DNA of 64,000 nucleotides, from contig NZ_AP025170.1 of NCBI RefSeq assembly GCF_003402535.2, positions 1,922,001-1,986,000 on the forward strand, written 5' to 3'. This document shows positions 48,603-57,074 of the stretch, piece after piece (the first letter of the stretch is position 1; each line of letters opens with the position of its first letter). The position numbers were made by a program, and so were the translations under genes. The notes under the pieces are model-generated. The model saw nothing but the letters and a program-made list of their open reading frames with translations, was not told where the DNA came from and searched no databases. The DNA is from Cupriavidus sp. P-10. Lineage in GTDB: Bacteria; Pseudomonadota; Gammaproteobacteria; Burkholderiales; Burkholderiaceae.

Positions 48603-49532
48603 ATGACTTCACTCACCACCGCCATCGAGACCGCCGCACCCGCGGCTGCCCGCCGGCCCTCGCGGCTGCGCACGGTACTGGGCAACGGCGCCGTGCGCGC
48701 CGGCGGCGCCATCCTGCTGCTGATGCTGTTCCTCGCCGTGGCCGCGCCCTGGCTCTACACCATCGATCCCAACACCATGGACCCGGCCAGCTCGCAGCTC
48801 GCACCGGGCACCCGCGCCGAGATCATGACGCTGGCCGGCGATACCTTCGAGCGCCTGTTCCTGTTCGGCACCGACAGCCTGGGCCGCGATATCTGGAGCC
48901 GCACGCTGTACGGCGCGCGCGTGTCGCTGGCGGTAGGCGTGTGCGTGGCCCTCGCGTCGGTGGTGCTCGGGCTGGCCGTGGGGCTGGTGTCGGGCTATTT
49001 CCGCTGGCTGGATGGCCCGGTCATGCGCGTGATGGACGGCATGATGGCGATCCCCGGCATCCTGTTCGCGATCGTGCTGGTGGCCGCGTGGCGGCCCAGC
49101 CTGCTGACGGTGATCGTGGCCATGACGGTGCCCGACACGCCGCGCGTGGCGCGGCTGGTGCGCTCGGTGGTGCTGTCGGTGCGCGAAGAGCCCTACGTCG
49201 AAGCCGCCATCGCCCTCGACACGCCCGCGTGGAAGCTGATGCTGCGCCATATCCTGCCCAACACCATCGCGCCGCTGCTGGTGCAGGGCACGTTCATCTG
49301 CGCCGGCGCGATGCTGGTGGAAGCAGTGATGTCCTTCCTCGGCATCGGCCTGCCCACCGACATCCCCACCTGGGGGAACATCATGGCCGAGGGCCGCGCG
49401 CACTTCACCTCGCACCCGCATAGCGTGCTGCTGCCCGGCGCGTTCCTGGCCCTGACCGTGCTGGCCGTCAACATGCTCGGCGACGGCCTGCGCGACACCC
49501 TCGACCCCAAGTTCAACAAGCGGAACGGATGA
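48603..49532 (+). CDS. ABC transporter permease, DppC type
   Basis: Second permease, 309 residues with six helices. FLFGTDSLGRDIWSRTLYGARVSLAVG is the DppC hallmark, and the EAA loop is in YVEAAIALDTPAWKLMLRHILPN. The ATG 48603 follows a GAGAGACGCCCCC site. It overlaps the ATPase gene by four bases. Confidence 0.94.
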   Translation: MTSLTTAIETAAPAAARRPSRLRTVLGNGAVRAGGAILLLMLFLAVAAPWLYTIDPNTMDPASSQLAPGTRAEIMTLAGDTFERLFLFGTDSLGRDIWSRTLYGARVSLAVGVCVALASVVLGLAVGLVSGYFRWLDGPVMRVMDGMMAIPGILFAIVLVAAWRPSLLTVIVAMTVPDTPRVARLVRSVVLSVREEPYVEAAIALDTPAWKLMLRHILPNTIAPLLVQGTFICAGAMLVEAVMSFLGIGLPTDIPTWGNIMAEGRAHFTSHPHSVLLPGAFLALTVLAVNMLGDGLRDTLDPKFNKRNG

Positions 49533-51181
49533 TGATGGCAGCCAACCCCACCACGGCGGCGCACGCCTCTGCGCCCGCCCTGCGCGTGCAAGACCTGCGC
49601 ATCGACCTGCCGCCCGGCGCAGACCGGCCCCACGCCGTACAAGGCGCTTGCTTCGACGTAATGCCCGGTGAAGTGGTCTGCCTGCTGGGTGAATCCGGCT
49701 CTGGCAAGTCGGTGATCGCGCGTGCGGTGATGGGTCTGCTGCCCGAAGGCCTGCACGTTTCCGGAGGCAGCATCGCGCTATGCGGCGAAGACCTGCTGGC
49801 GGCATCGCCGGCACGCCGGCGCGCCTTGCGGGGCACCGGCGTGGCGATGGTGTTCCAGGAACCGATGACGGCGCTCAACCCCGTGATGCGCTGCGGCGCG
49901 CAGGTGGAGGAAGTGCTGGCGCAGCACACCGCGCTCAGCGCGGCGCAGCGGCGCGAGCAGGTGTTCTCGATCTTTGCGCGCGTGCGGCTGCCCGATCCCG
50001 AGCGCATCTATGACGCCTATCCCCACCAGCTGTCCGGCGGCCAGCGCCAGCGCATCGTCATCGCCATGGCGCTGATCCTGCGCCCCGCCCTGCTGGTGTG
50101 CGACGAGCCCACCACGGCGCTCGACGTCACCACGCAGGCCGAGATCCTGGCGCTGGTGCGCGAGCTGCAGCATGAACACCGCACCGCGGTGCTGTTCATC
50201 ACGCATGACTTCGGCGTGGTCGCCGACATTGCCGACCGCGTGGTGGTGATGCAGCTGGGCCGCCAGGTCGAATGCGGGCCGCGCGACCAGGTCTTGCGCC
50301 GTCCCGAGGCCGACTACACGCGCATGCTGCTCAATGCCGTGCCCGGGCTGGAGCCTGCACGCCGCCCCCCGGACACCGAACGCCCATTGCTGCTGGACGC
50401 CAGTGCGATCGGCAAGACGTACACCTCGGGCGCATGGCCTGGCCGCCGGCGCGTGGTGCAGGCGGCCAGCGAGGTGTCGCTGCAGGTGCATGCCGGCGAG
50501 ACCGTCGGCATCGTCGGCGAATCCGGCTCCGGCAAGTCCACGGTGGCGCGCTGCATCGCGCGGCTGATCGAGCCCTCGGCGGGCGAGATCCGCATCCTGC
50601 CGGCGCAGCCGCGCGGGCTGTCGCGGCGCGCGCAGCTGTCGGCATTTCGGCGCGCCGTGCAGGTGGTGTTCCAGGATCCCAACCGTTCGCTCAACCCACG
50701 CCGCACCGTCGGCCAGTCGATCGTCGAAGGCGCGATCAACTTCGGCGCCACGCCCGCGCAGGCCTGGGAACGCGCCGAATCGCTGATGGAACTGGTGCGG
50801 CTGCGGCCCGACGCATTGCACCGCTATCCCAGCGAGTTTTCCGGCGGCCAGCGCCAGCGGCTGTGCATCGCCCGCGCACTCGCATGCGAGCCACGCGTGC
50901 TGATCGCCGACGAAGCGGTGTCGGCGCTCGACGTCTCGGTGCAGGCGCAGATCCTGAAGCTGCTCGCCGATATCCAGCAGCGGCTCGCCATCGGCATCCT
51001 CTTCATCACCCATGACCTGCGCGTGGCCAGCCAGATCTGCGACCGGCTGATCGTGATGCACAAGGGCCGTGTCGTCGAGCAGGGCCCCACCCGCGACGTG
51101 GTGCTGTCGCCGCGGCAGGACTACACCCGCGCGCTGCTGGCCGCCGCGCCGGGACGCGGCTACCGCTTCGGCGAAGCGTAA
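49529..51181 (+). CDS. Fused double-domain peptide ABC transporter ATPase
   Basis: DppD and DppF domains joined in one protein of 550 residues, as in GsiA. The first domain has Walker A GESGSGKSVIARAVMG, signature LSGGQRQRIVIAMAL and Walker B LLVCDEPTTALD. The second has GESGSGKSTVARCIARL, FSGGQRQRLCIARAL and VLIADEAVSALD. Both domains look fully active. It powers the two permeases upstream. Translation is coupled to the second permease. Confidence 0.94.
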   Translation: MMMAANPTTAAHASAPALRVQDLRIDLPPGADRPHAVQGACFDVMPGEVVCLLGESGSGKSVIARAVMGLLPEGLHVSGGSIALCGEDLLAASPARRRALRGTGVAMVFQEPMTALNPVMRCGAQVEEVLAQHTALSAAQRREQVFSIFARVRLPDPERIYDAYPHQLSGGQRQRIVIAMALILRPALLVCDEPTTALDVTTQAEILALVRELQHEHRTAVLFITHDFGVVADIADRVVVMQLGRQVECGPRDQVLRRPEADYTRMLLNAVPGLEPARRPPDTERPLLLDASAIGKTYTSGAWPGRRRVVQAASEVSLQVHAGETVGIVGESGSGKSTVARCIARLIEPSAGEIRILPAQPRGLSRRAQLSAFRRAVQVVFQDPNRSLNPRRTVGQSIVEGAINFGATPAQAWERAESLMELVRLRPDALHRYPSEFSGGQRQRLCIARALACEPRVLIADEAVSALDVSVQAQILKLLADIQQRLAIGILFITHDLRVASQICDRLIVMHKGRVVEQGPTRDVVLSPRQDYTRALLAAAPGRGYRFGEA

Positions 51182-51233
51182 ACATCGCCACCCAAAGATT
51201 CCCAGGCAGTTGCCACCCACAACGGACAACAAC

Positions 51234-52679
51234 ATGAACCAACCGCTCTACGCACTCAGCGCCGTCGAACTGACCCGCTATTACCGCCAGCGTGAATTGT
51301 CTCCGGTCGAGGTCGTGCAGGCCGTCCTCGACCGCATCGGACAATGGGAGCCCACCATCGGCGCCATGTACCTGGTGCATGCGCAGCAGGCGCTGGACGC
51401 CGCCCGCGCCGCCGAAGCGCGCTGGCTGGCTGGCACGCCCTGCGGCGCGCTCGACGGCGTACCGGTGACGCTGAAGGAGAACATCGCCACGCAAGGCACG
51501 CCGACGCCGCTGGGCAGCGCCGCCACAGTGCTGGCGCCGGCGCCCGCCGACGCCCCGGCCGCCGCGCGCCTGCGCGAAGCCGGCGCGATCGTGGTCGGCA
51601 AGACCACCATGCCGGACTTCGGCTTCCTCGGCGCGGCGCCGTCGAGCTTCCATCCGCTGACGCGCAATCCGTGGAATCCGGCGCGCAATACCGGCGGCTC
51701 CAGCTCCGGCGCGGGTGCGGCGGCAGCGGCCGGCTACGGCCCGATCCACCTCGGCACCGATATCGGCGGCTCGGTGCGCATCCCCGCCAGCTTCTGCGGC
51801 GTTTTCGGCCTCAAGCCCAGCCATGGCCGCGTGCCGGTGTATCCGCCGGCGGCGGCGCGCGTGCTCGGCCCGCTCACCCGCACCGTGGCCGACGCCGCCC
51901 TCGCCATGCAGGCGATCGCCCGGCCCGACGCGCGCGACTACATGAGCCTGCCGCCGCACGATCTGCCGTGGGACCGGCTGGCGTGCGATGTACGCGAGCT
52001 GCGCATCGGCCTGTGGCTGGAGCCGGCCGGCGGCTGGCAGGTCGATCCCGAAGTGCAGGCCGCGGTGCTGGCAGCCGCGCGCGTGTTCGAGCAGGCCGGC
52101 GCCGTGGTCGAGCCGGTGCGCGACTGGACCACCATGGACATGCGCATGGGCATGGCGCACTTCTTCACCATGCGCTGCCGCGTCGACCTCGCCGCGATGC
52201 CGCCGGAACGCGCCGGCCTGGCCGCGGGCTACATCCGCAAGGCCGCGGACTTCGCGGGCGCGCTGACGCCGGAGCAGACCTTCCAGGCCTTCACGCGCAT
52301 GCAGCAGCTGCGCGAGGCCACCGTGGCCGCGACCCAGCCCTATGACTTCGTGATTTCGCCGGTGTCGCCGGTGTTGCCGTTTGCCGCCGACGCCATCAAC
52401 AGCGGTGGCGACCTGCCGCTGAAGGACTCGCACTTCACCGCGGTGTTCAATCATTCCGAGCAGCCGGCGGCTTCGATCCCGTGTGGCTTTGCCGGCGACG
52501 GCATGCCGATCGGCCTGCAGATCGCCGGCAGGCGCTTCGACGACCTGGGCGTGCTGCAGCTGGCGCACTGGTTCGAACACGCCGTCAGGCTGCGGCCGCA
52601 ATGGCCGCAACCTCAGCCGCAACCGCAGCCGCAACCGCAGCCGCAGCCGCAACCGCAACCGCAGCCGGCGGCAGGCTGA
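51234..52679 (+). CDS. Amidase-signature hydrolase with Pro-Gln tail
   Basis: Hydrolase of the amidase signature family, 481 residues. The Ser-cisSer-Lys triad can be placed: Lys81 (TLKENIAT), Ser156 (GGSSSG) and nucleophile Ser180 (GTDIGGSVR). The last ~25 residues are a Pro-Gln dipeptide repeat from a 6-bp microsatellite. Start ATG 51234. Being next to a peptide/amide-type ABC transporter and a LysR regulator, it likely hydrolyses the imported amide, but the substrate is not known. Confidence 0.9.
   Translation: MNQPLYALSAVELTRYYRQRELSPVEVVQAVLDRIGQWEPTIGAMYLVHAQQALDAARAAEARWLAGTPCGALDGVPVTLKENIATQGTPTPLGSAATVLAPAPADAPAAARLREAGAIVVGKTTMPDFGFLGAAPSSFHPLTRNPWNPARNTGGSSSGAGAAAAAGYGPIHLGTDIGGSVRIPASFCGVFGLKPSHGRVPVYPPAAARVLGPLTRTVADAALAMQAIARPDARDYMSLPPHDLPWDRLACDVRELRIGLWLEPAGGWQVDPEVQAAVLAAARVFEQAGAVVEPVRDWTTMDMRMGMAHFFTMRCRVDLAAMPPERAGLAAGYIRKAADFAGALTPEQTFQAFTRMQQLREATVAATQPYDFVISPVSPVLPFAADAINSGGDLPLKDSHFTAVFNHSEQPAASIPCGFAGDGMPIGLQIAGRRFDDLGVLQLAHWFEHAVRLRPQWPQPQPQPQPQPQPQPQPQPQPAAG
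52604..52669 (+). repeat. 6-bp microsatellite at the end of the amidase gene
   Basis: About eleven copies of CCGCA[AG] in frame encode alternating Pro and Gln. The tract ends eight bases before the TGA stop. Confidence 0.85.
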
Positions 52680-52712
52680 CGCCCGCGCGGCGGCCCGTGG
52701 CCGTACCGGCGC

Positions 52713-52718
52713 TACAAT
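52713..52718 (+). promoter_or_regulatory. -10 box of the LysR gene
   Basis: TACAAT is 41 bases before the LysR start. The -35 region is GC-rich and not clear. Confidence 0.4.
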
Positions 52719-52758
52719 GGCCCGCTCCGCCCCTGCGCGCCCATGCCCGGTACGTCCC

Positions 52759-53658
52759 ATGCGATTCGAGGATCTTGAAGCCTTCCTGGTAGTCAGCGAA
52801 CACGGCAACCTGCATCGCGCCGCCGACACGCTCGGCATGACCCAGTCCGGCCTGTCCAAGACGCTGGCGCGGCTGGAGGGCGAGGCCGGCATGCCGCTGT
52901 TCGAGCGCACGCCACGCGGGCTGGTGCCGACCAGCGTCGGCAAGACGCTGCTGGCGCATGCGCGCAAGATCTCGCTGGCGGCAACCGACCTGCGCAATGA
53001 GCTGGCGGAGCAGCGGCTGGCGCGCGCCGGCACCGTGCGGCTCGGCGCCATCCCCTACCTGGTGCCGTCGCTGCTGTCGCCGCTGCTGGCCCAGTTCTTC
53101 GTCAGCCGCCCGCTGGCGGTGTTCTCGATCGAGACGCACCTGAGCGCGCGCCTGATGGCTGTGCTGCAGAACGGCGACGCCGACCTGATCCTGGCGGCGC
53201 GCCCGGCCAGCGTGCCGGAGGATATCGACTGGCTGCCGCTGGGGCCGCTGACCATGCAGATCGTCTGCCGCAGCGCGCATCCGCGCCGCGACGGCTTCCG
53301 TACGCTGGCCGACCTGACCGAAGAGCGCTGGGCGGTGCCGGCCAGCTCGCTGTACCTGCGCCAATGGCTGGAAGAACGGTTCACCTCGGTGGGCCTGCCG
53401 CCGCCGCGCGTGGCGGTGGAAAGCACGGCCTCGCCGGTGGCGTTCGGCGAGTTGCTGCGGCACTCGGACCTGCTCGGCATCATGCCGCCGCGCATCCTGA
53501 AGCAGGCGGAGGGACAGGGGTTGCAGGCGATCGCCGGGCCGGGCATGTCGTGGCAGCACGAACTGGCGGTGCTGTGGCGCGCCGGCGGCTACCTGTCGCC
53601 GATCTGCCAGGACTTCCGCGACGCGGTGGTCAAGTGGTGCGAAGAGATGGAAATCTGA
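52759..53658 (+). CDS. LysR-family transcriptional regulator
   Basis: Regulator of 299 residues. N-terminal helix-turn-helix MRFEDLEAFLVVSEHGNLHRAADTLGMTQSGLSKTLARLE-type sequence (here HRAADTLGMTQSGLSKTL), then a C-terminal ligand-binding domain starting near VRLGAIPYLVPSLL. The start ATG 52759 matches the family N-terminus; the upstream in-frame extension runs inside the amidase gene. It is co-directional with the ABC/amidase genes and likely controls them or the minus-strand lipid genes it converges on, 12 bases away. Confidence 0.9.
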   Translation: MRFEDLEAFLVVSEHGNLHRAADTLGMTQSGLSKTLARLEGEAGMPLFERTPRGLVPTSVGKTLLAHARKISLAATDLRNELAEQRLARAGTVRLGAIPYLVPSLLSPLLAQFFVSRPLAVFSIETHLSARLMAVLQNGDADLILAARPASVPEDIDWLPLGPLTMQIVCRSAHPRRDGFRTLADLTEERWAVPASSLYLRQWLEERFTSVGLPPPRVAVESTASPVAFGELLRHSDLLGIMPPRILKQAEGQGLQAIAGPGMSWQHELAVLWRAGGYLSPICQDFRDAVVKWCEEMEI

Positions 53659-53670
53659 GGGAGCGGCGGC

Positions 53671-54639
53671 TCAGGGCACCCACCAGTAACGGGTGAGATG
53701 GAAGAACACCGGCGCGGCGAACACCACCGAGTCGAGCCGGTCCAGCATGCCGCCGTGGCCCTGGATCATGTGGCCCCAGTCCTTGATGCCGCGGTCGCGC
53801 TTGATCGCCGACATCACCAGCCCTCCCAGGAAGCCCATCAGCGCGATTACCAGCGCGATCAGGCCGGCCTGCCACGGCGTGAACGGCGTGATCCACCACA
53901 GCGCCGCGCCCAGCGCAGTGGCGCTGGCGACCCCGCCGACAAACCCCTCCACCGTCTTCGACGGCGACAGCAGCGGCGCGATCTTGCGCCTGCCGCACAG
54001 CTTGCCCCACACGTACTGCAACACGTCGCTGCCCTGCACCACGATCACCAGGAAGGCGATCAGCAGCAGGTTGCGGCCCTCGAAGCCCGGGATCGGCAGC
54101 GTCAGCAGCGCCGGTACGTGCGAGATGCAGAACACGCAGATCATCACCGCCCACTGCACCCCGGCGCAGCGTTCCAGGAAGCGCGTGGTCTCGGACGACA
54201 GCGCCGCCAGGATCGGCAGGAACAGGAAGGCGTAGACCGGGATCAGGATCGAGAACATGCCGTACCAGCCGGTGTAGACCAGCACGTACTGCAGCGGCAG
54301 GAACACGAAGAACGCGGCGGCGATGGCGCGGTGGTCGCCCCGGCGCGTGGTGGTGATGGTGACGAACTCGCGCAGCGCAAGGAACGACAGCAGGAAGAAC
54401 AGCACGATCACCGCGGTGCGCCCCAGCGCGAAGGCCACGCCCATGATGCCGATCATCCACCACCAGGCATTGACGCGCTGCGCCAGGTTGTCGATCACCG
54501 CGTGCTGGCCGCCGCCGGCCACGCGCCAGCGCAGCAGCGCGGTCACGGTGGAGGCGAGCAGCAGCACCGCAAAGAGGCCGCCGAACAGCAGCCAGGTTTC
54601 ATGGCTCCAGTGCAGGGTGGGCGTGGTCGGCATGGTCAT
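53671..54639 (-). CDS. ynbB: Second CDP-diglyceride synthase, YnbB-like
   Basis: CdsA-family membrane protein of 322 residues, about eight helices. The family signature is present: LSPSKTVEGFVGG, SAIKRDRGIKDWGHMIQGHGG and LDRLDS. It differs strongly from the housekeeping CdsA at 1594-2415, with a longer N-terminal part. In E. coli, YnbB is a CdsA paralogue in the ynbABCD cluster; the neighbours here match that cluster. The start ATG (54639) overlaps the stop of the acyltransferase gene by one base (TGATG). Confidence 0.88.
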   Translation of the reverse strand: MTMPTTPTLHWSHETWLLFGGLFAVLLLASTVTALLRWRVAGGGQHAVIDNLAQRVNAWWWMIGIMGVAFALGRTAVIVLFFLLSFLALREFVTITTTRRGDHRAIAAAFFVFLPLQYVLVYTGWYGMFSILIPVYAFLFLPILAALSSETTRFLERCAGVQWAVMICVFCISHVPALLTLPIPGFEGRNLLLIAFLVIVVQGSDVLQYVWGKLCGRRKIAPLLSPSKTVEGFVGGVASATALGAALWWITPFTPWQAGLIALVIALMGFLGGLVMSAIKRDRGIKDWGHMIQGHGGMLDRLDSVVFAAPVFFHLTRYWWVP

Positions 54640-55265
54640 CAGTCCAGTTCGGGGGCAAGCGCGAGCAAGCCGTCGCGGCAGCGGGAAAGGAAGCTCTCCT
54701 TGTCTTCGCCGTCGGCCACCAGTACCGGCCGGCCGAAGGTCACGGTGCACAGCAGCGGCACCGGCACGACCTCGCCCTTGGGCATGACGCGGTTGAGGTT
54801 GTCGATCCAGACCGGCACGAACTCCACCGCCGGGCAGGCGCGCGCCAGGTGGTAGATGCCGCTCTTGAACGGCAGCAGCCGCGCCTCGGTGGTATTTCGG
54901 GTGCCCTCGGGAAACAGGATCAGCGAATCGCCACCCTCCAGCGCGCCGCGCATCAGCGCCACCGGATCGCTGCCGGGATCGCTATGGGTGCGGTCGATCA
55001 GCAGCGCGCGGAACACGTCACGGCCGATAAAGCGCCGCAGCGGCGAGCAGTCCCAGTAGTCGGCTCCCGCCACCGGACGCGTGCCGGTGCGCAGGTCGGG
55101 CGGCAGGCAGCCCCAGATCAGCACGAAATCGCCATGGCTGCTGTGGTTGGCAAAGTACACACGCTGCACCGCGGCGGGAAAGCAGCCCTGCCAGTTGGCG
55201 CGCATGCCGGTCAGCAGGCGCGCGAAAGCGATGATGGCGTGCGCGGTGGCACGGGCGACCCACAT
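54639..55265 (-). CDS. Lysophospholipid acyltransferase (PlsC type)
   Basis: Acyltransferase of the 1-acylglycerol-3-phosphate type, 208 residues. Catalytic block NHSSHGD (His and Asp of HxxxxD) and LFPEGTR are intact. Start ATG 55265 has a GAGGTG ribosome binding site eight bases upstream; an in-frame ATG at 55307 is less likely. E. coli ynbABCD has no such gene, so this is an addition to the cluster. It probably supplies phosphatidic acid for the CDP-diglyceride synthase next to it. Confidence 0.87.
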   Translation of the reverse strand: MWVARATAHAIIAFARLLTGMRANWQGCFPAAVQRVYFANHSSHGDFVLIWGCLPPDLRTGTRPVAGADYWDCSPLRRFIGRDVFRALLIDRTHSDPGSDPVALMRGALEGGDSLILFPEGTRNTTEARLLPFKSGIYHLARACPAVEFVPVWIDNLNRVMPKGEVVPVPLLCTVTFGRPVLVADGEDKESFLSRCRDGLLALAPELD

Positions 55266-55273
55266 GGTGTTTT

Positions 55274-55705
55274 TCACCTCAGCAGCAAGATCAACAGGGA
55301 CAGGCACAGCTGGAGCGCGGCCAGTAGCGCGCTGGCGCGTACCAGCCGCATCGCGCCGCGTGCGCGTTCGCGCAACGGACGGCCAGCGCGGTCGGGCGTG
55401 ATCCAGCCCAGTCCGGTCAGCGCGCCGTCGAGGCCGGCCAGGTCCGCCTGGCCGTCACGGTCGGCCGACGCGGCCAGCGCGTCGAACAGGCGCCGGTCGA
55501 TCGCCACGCGCAGCAGCAACCATAGCTGAGCCAGCGCCACCAGCAGCGGCAGTGCAGACAGTGCGGGACTGGCAGACAGCCATGCGGAAGCCAGCGCGAA
55601 GGCCAGCCCGGCCACGCCGATCCAGAACGCACCGGACAGCGCGCCGGTGACGGCATGCGCGATCCAGGCATCGGTGGTACCGCAGCGGGCGGCGTCAGCG
55701 GCCAT
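55274..55705 (-). CDS. Unknown small membrane protein
   Basis: A 143-residue protein with about three hydrophobic stretches (GAFWIGVAGLAFALASAWL, LSALPLLVALAQLWLLL and a C-terminal LLAALQLCLSLLILLL). No family was recognised. It overlaps the end of the phosphatase gene upstream by 11 bases and ends eight bases before the acyltransferase start, so it belongs to the operon. Confidence 0.7.
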   Translation of the reverse strand: MAADAARCGTTDAWIAHAVTGALSGAFWIGVAGLAFALASAWLSASPALSALPLLVALAQLWLLLRVAIDRRLFDALAASADRDGQADLAGLDGALTGLGWITPDRAGRPLRERARGAMRLVRASALLAALQLCLSLLILLLR

Positions 55706-57074
55706 CGGCAGCCTCCGGTGCCGGATACTGGTCCAGCCACGCCTGCAGCGCCGCGGCGTGCTCGCGTCCCAGCACCACCGCAGGCCGGTGCGCGCGCAAT
55801 GCGGCCAGCGCCGCCGGAGCGGCGCGCAGCCCCTGCCGGCGCGCCATCCACGCGGCGGCCACCAGCGCGCTGCGTGAATAGCCCAGGGCGCAACTCACCA
55901 GTATCCGGCGCCCCTGGACGTGCCACGCGTCGAGTTGCGCCACGGCCTGCTCCAGTTGCCGCGCGGTTGGCACGGTCAGGTCCAGCACCGGCACGCAGCA
56001 ATAGGCCAGTCCGGGACCGGTCGCGGCGCGCGGCAGTTCGGCGCTGAGGTCGAGCACGGCATCGGCGCCCAACGCCCGCAACTCGGCATCGGTCGGGAAG
56101 CGGCCGACCCAGACGCCGTCGGCGATGCGGCTGGCCTGCGGCGCGCGCCGTGTCCACCAGCGCGAATTCAGGAAGGCGCCGAACAGGTAAGGCGCCAGCA
56201 CCCAGCGTGCCGCCTGCGCCATGGTGCCGTCGGCGTTCTTCTGGAACCACGCCGGCGCGGCCAGCGCGTAGAGGCGGGCGACGCAGGCCAGCGCCAGCGC
56301 GGCCCACAGCAGCAGGAAGGCCAGCGTCACGGATGCTCCCACCGCCAGCACCGCGCACAGCAATGCGATGACGACGCCAAGTGCGTACCGCCGCGAAAGC
56401 TGCCGGGTGCGCGCATCGGGCAAGCCCGCCGCAACGCCCGGCAACTGCATCGGAAACAGGTAAACGCACAGCCAGCCAACCAGCGCCCCGGTCGGCACGT
56501 CGATCAAGTGGTGCTGCCACGTGGTCAGCACCGACACACCGATCAGCGCGAACCAGCCATGCAGCAGCCAGCGCCAGCCGCCGCGCAGGTGCGCCGCGTA
56601 CGCTGTCCACAGGATCACCAGCAGGCTGATATGCAGCGACGGCGCCTGGTTGAACGGCAGGTCGAAGCCGCCCAGCAGCGCGAACAGCTGGCCAGGCAGC
56701 CCGTCCGCTTGCGGCCGCTCGAAGCTGAAGCGCAGCGGGAACGCGATGAAGCACGCGACCGACACCAGCTGCGCCAGCACCAGCCGCTTGACGTGCGTGA
56801 CCAGCGCCGCGCGCGTGCGCCACAGGAAGAAGGAGATGCCATACAGCAGGTCGATCGACCAGTACGGGATGATGGTCCACGGCACGAACGGGATGCCGCG
56901 TTCCCAGCCGAAAAAGACCGACGGCACCTGCGCGCGCTGGCTCGCGAGCCAGTTGGCAAAACCGTAGCTGGAAAAGAAAAACGCGCCGGCCAGCGCCAGC
57001 AGCAGGAAGGCCAGCCCCCAGGGGCGCTCGCCCCGGGATGCCGCGGCAGCGGCTCCGGCGGGCAGCGTGCTCAT
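55695..57074 (-). CDS. ynbD: PAP2 / dual-specificity phosphatase fusion, YnbD-like
   Basis: Bifunctional membrane protein of 459 residues. The first ~230 residues form a PAP2-type lipid phosphatase with several helices and the motifs APSLHISL (PSLH) and TWQHHLIDVPTG (catalytic His, then Asp). The C-terminal ~150 residues are a dual-specificity protein phosphatase-like domain with the P-loop VSCALGYSRSAL (C-x5-R). The usual His before Cys (HC) is Ser here. Same architecture as E. coli YnbD. Start ATG 57074 (MSTLPAG); its stop lies inside the following small gene. Confidence 0.88.
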   Translation of the reverse strand: MSTLPAGAAAAASRGERPWGLAFLLLALAGAFFFSSYGFANWLASQRAQVPSVFFGWERGIPFVPWTIIPYWSIDLLYGISFFLWRTRAALVTHVKRLVLAQLVSVACFIAFPLRFSFERPQADGLPGQLFALLGGFDLPFNQAPSLHISLLVILWTAYAAHLRGGWRWLLHGWFALIGVSVLTTWQHHLIDVPTGALVGWLCVYLFPMQLPGVAAGLPDARTRQLSRRYALGVVIALLCAVLAVGASVTLAFLLLWAALALACVARLYALAAPAWFQKNADGTMAQAARWVLAPYLFGAFLNSRWWTRRAPQASRIADGVWVGRFPTDAELRALGADAVLDLSAELPRAATGPGLAYCCVPVLDLTVPTARQLEQAVAQLDAWHVQGRRILVSCALGYSRSALVAAAWMARRQGLRAAPAALAALRAHRPAVVLGREHAAALQAWLDQYPAPEAADGR

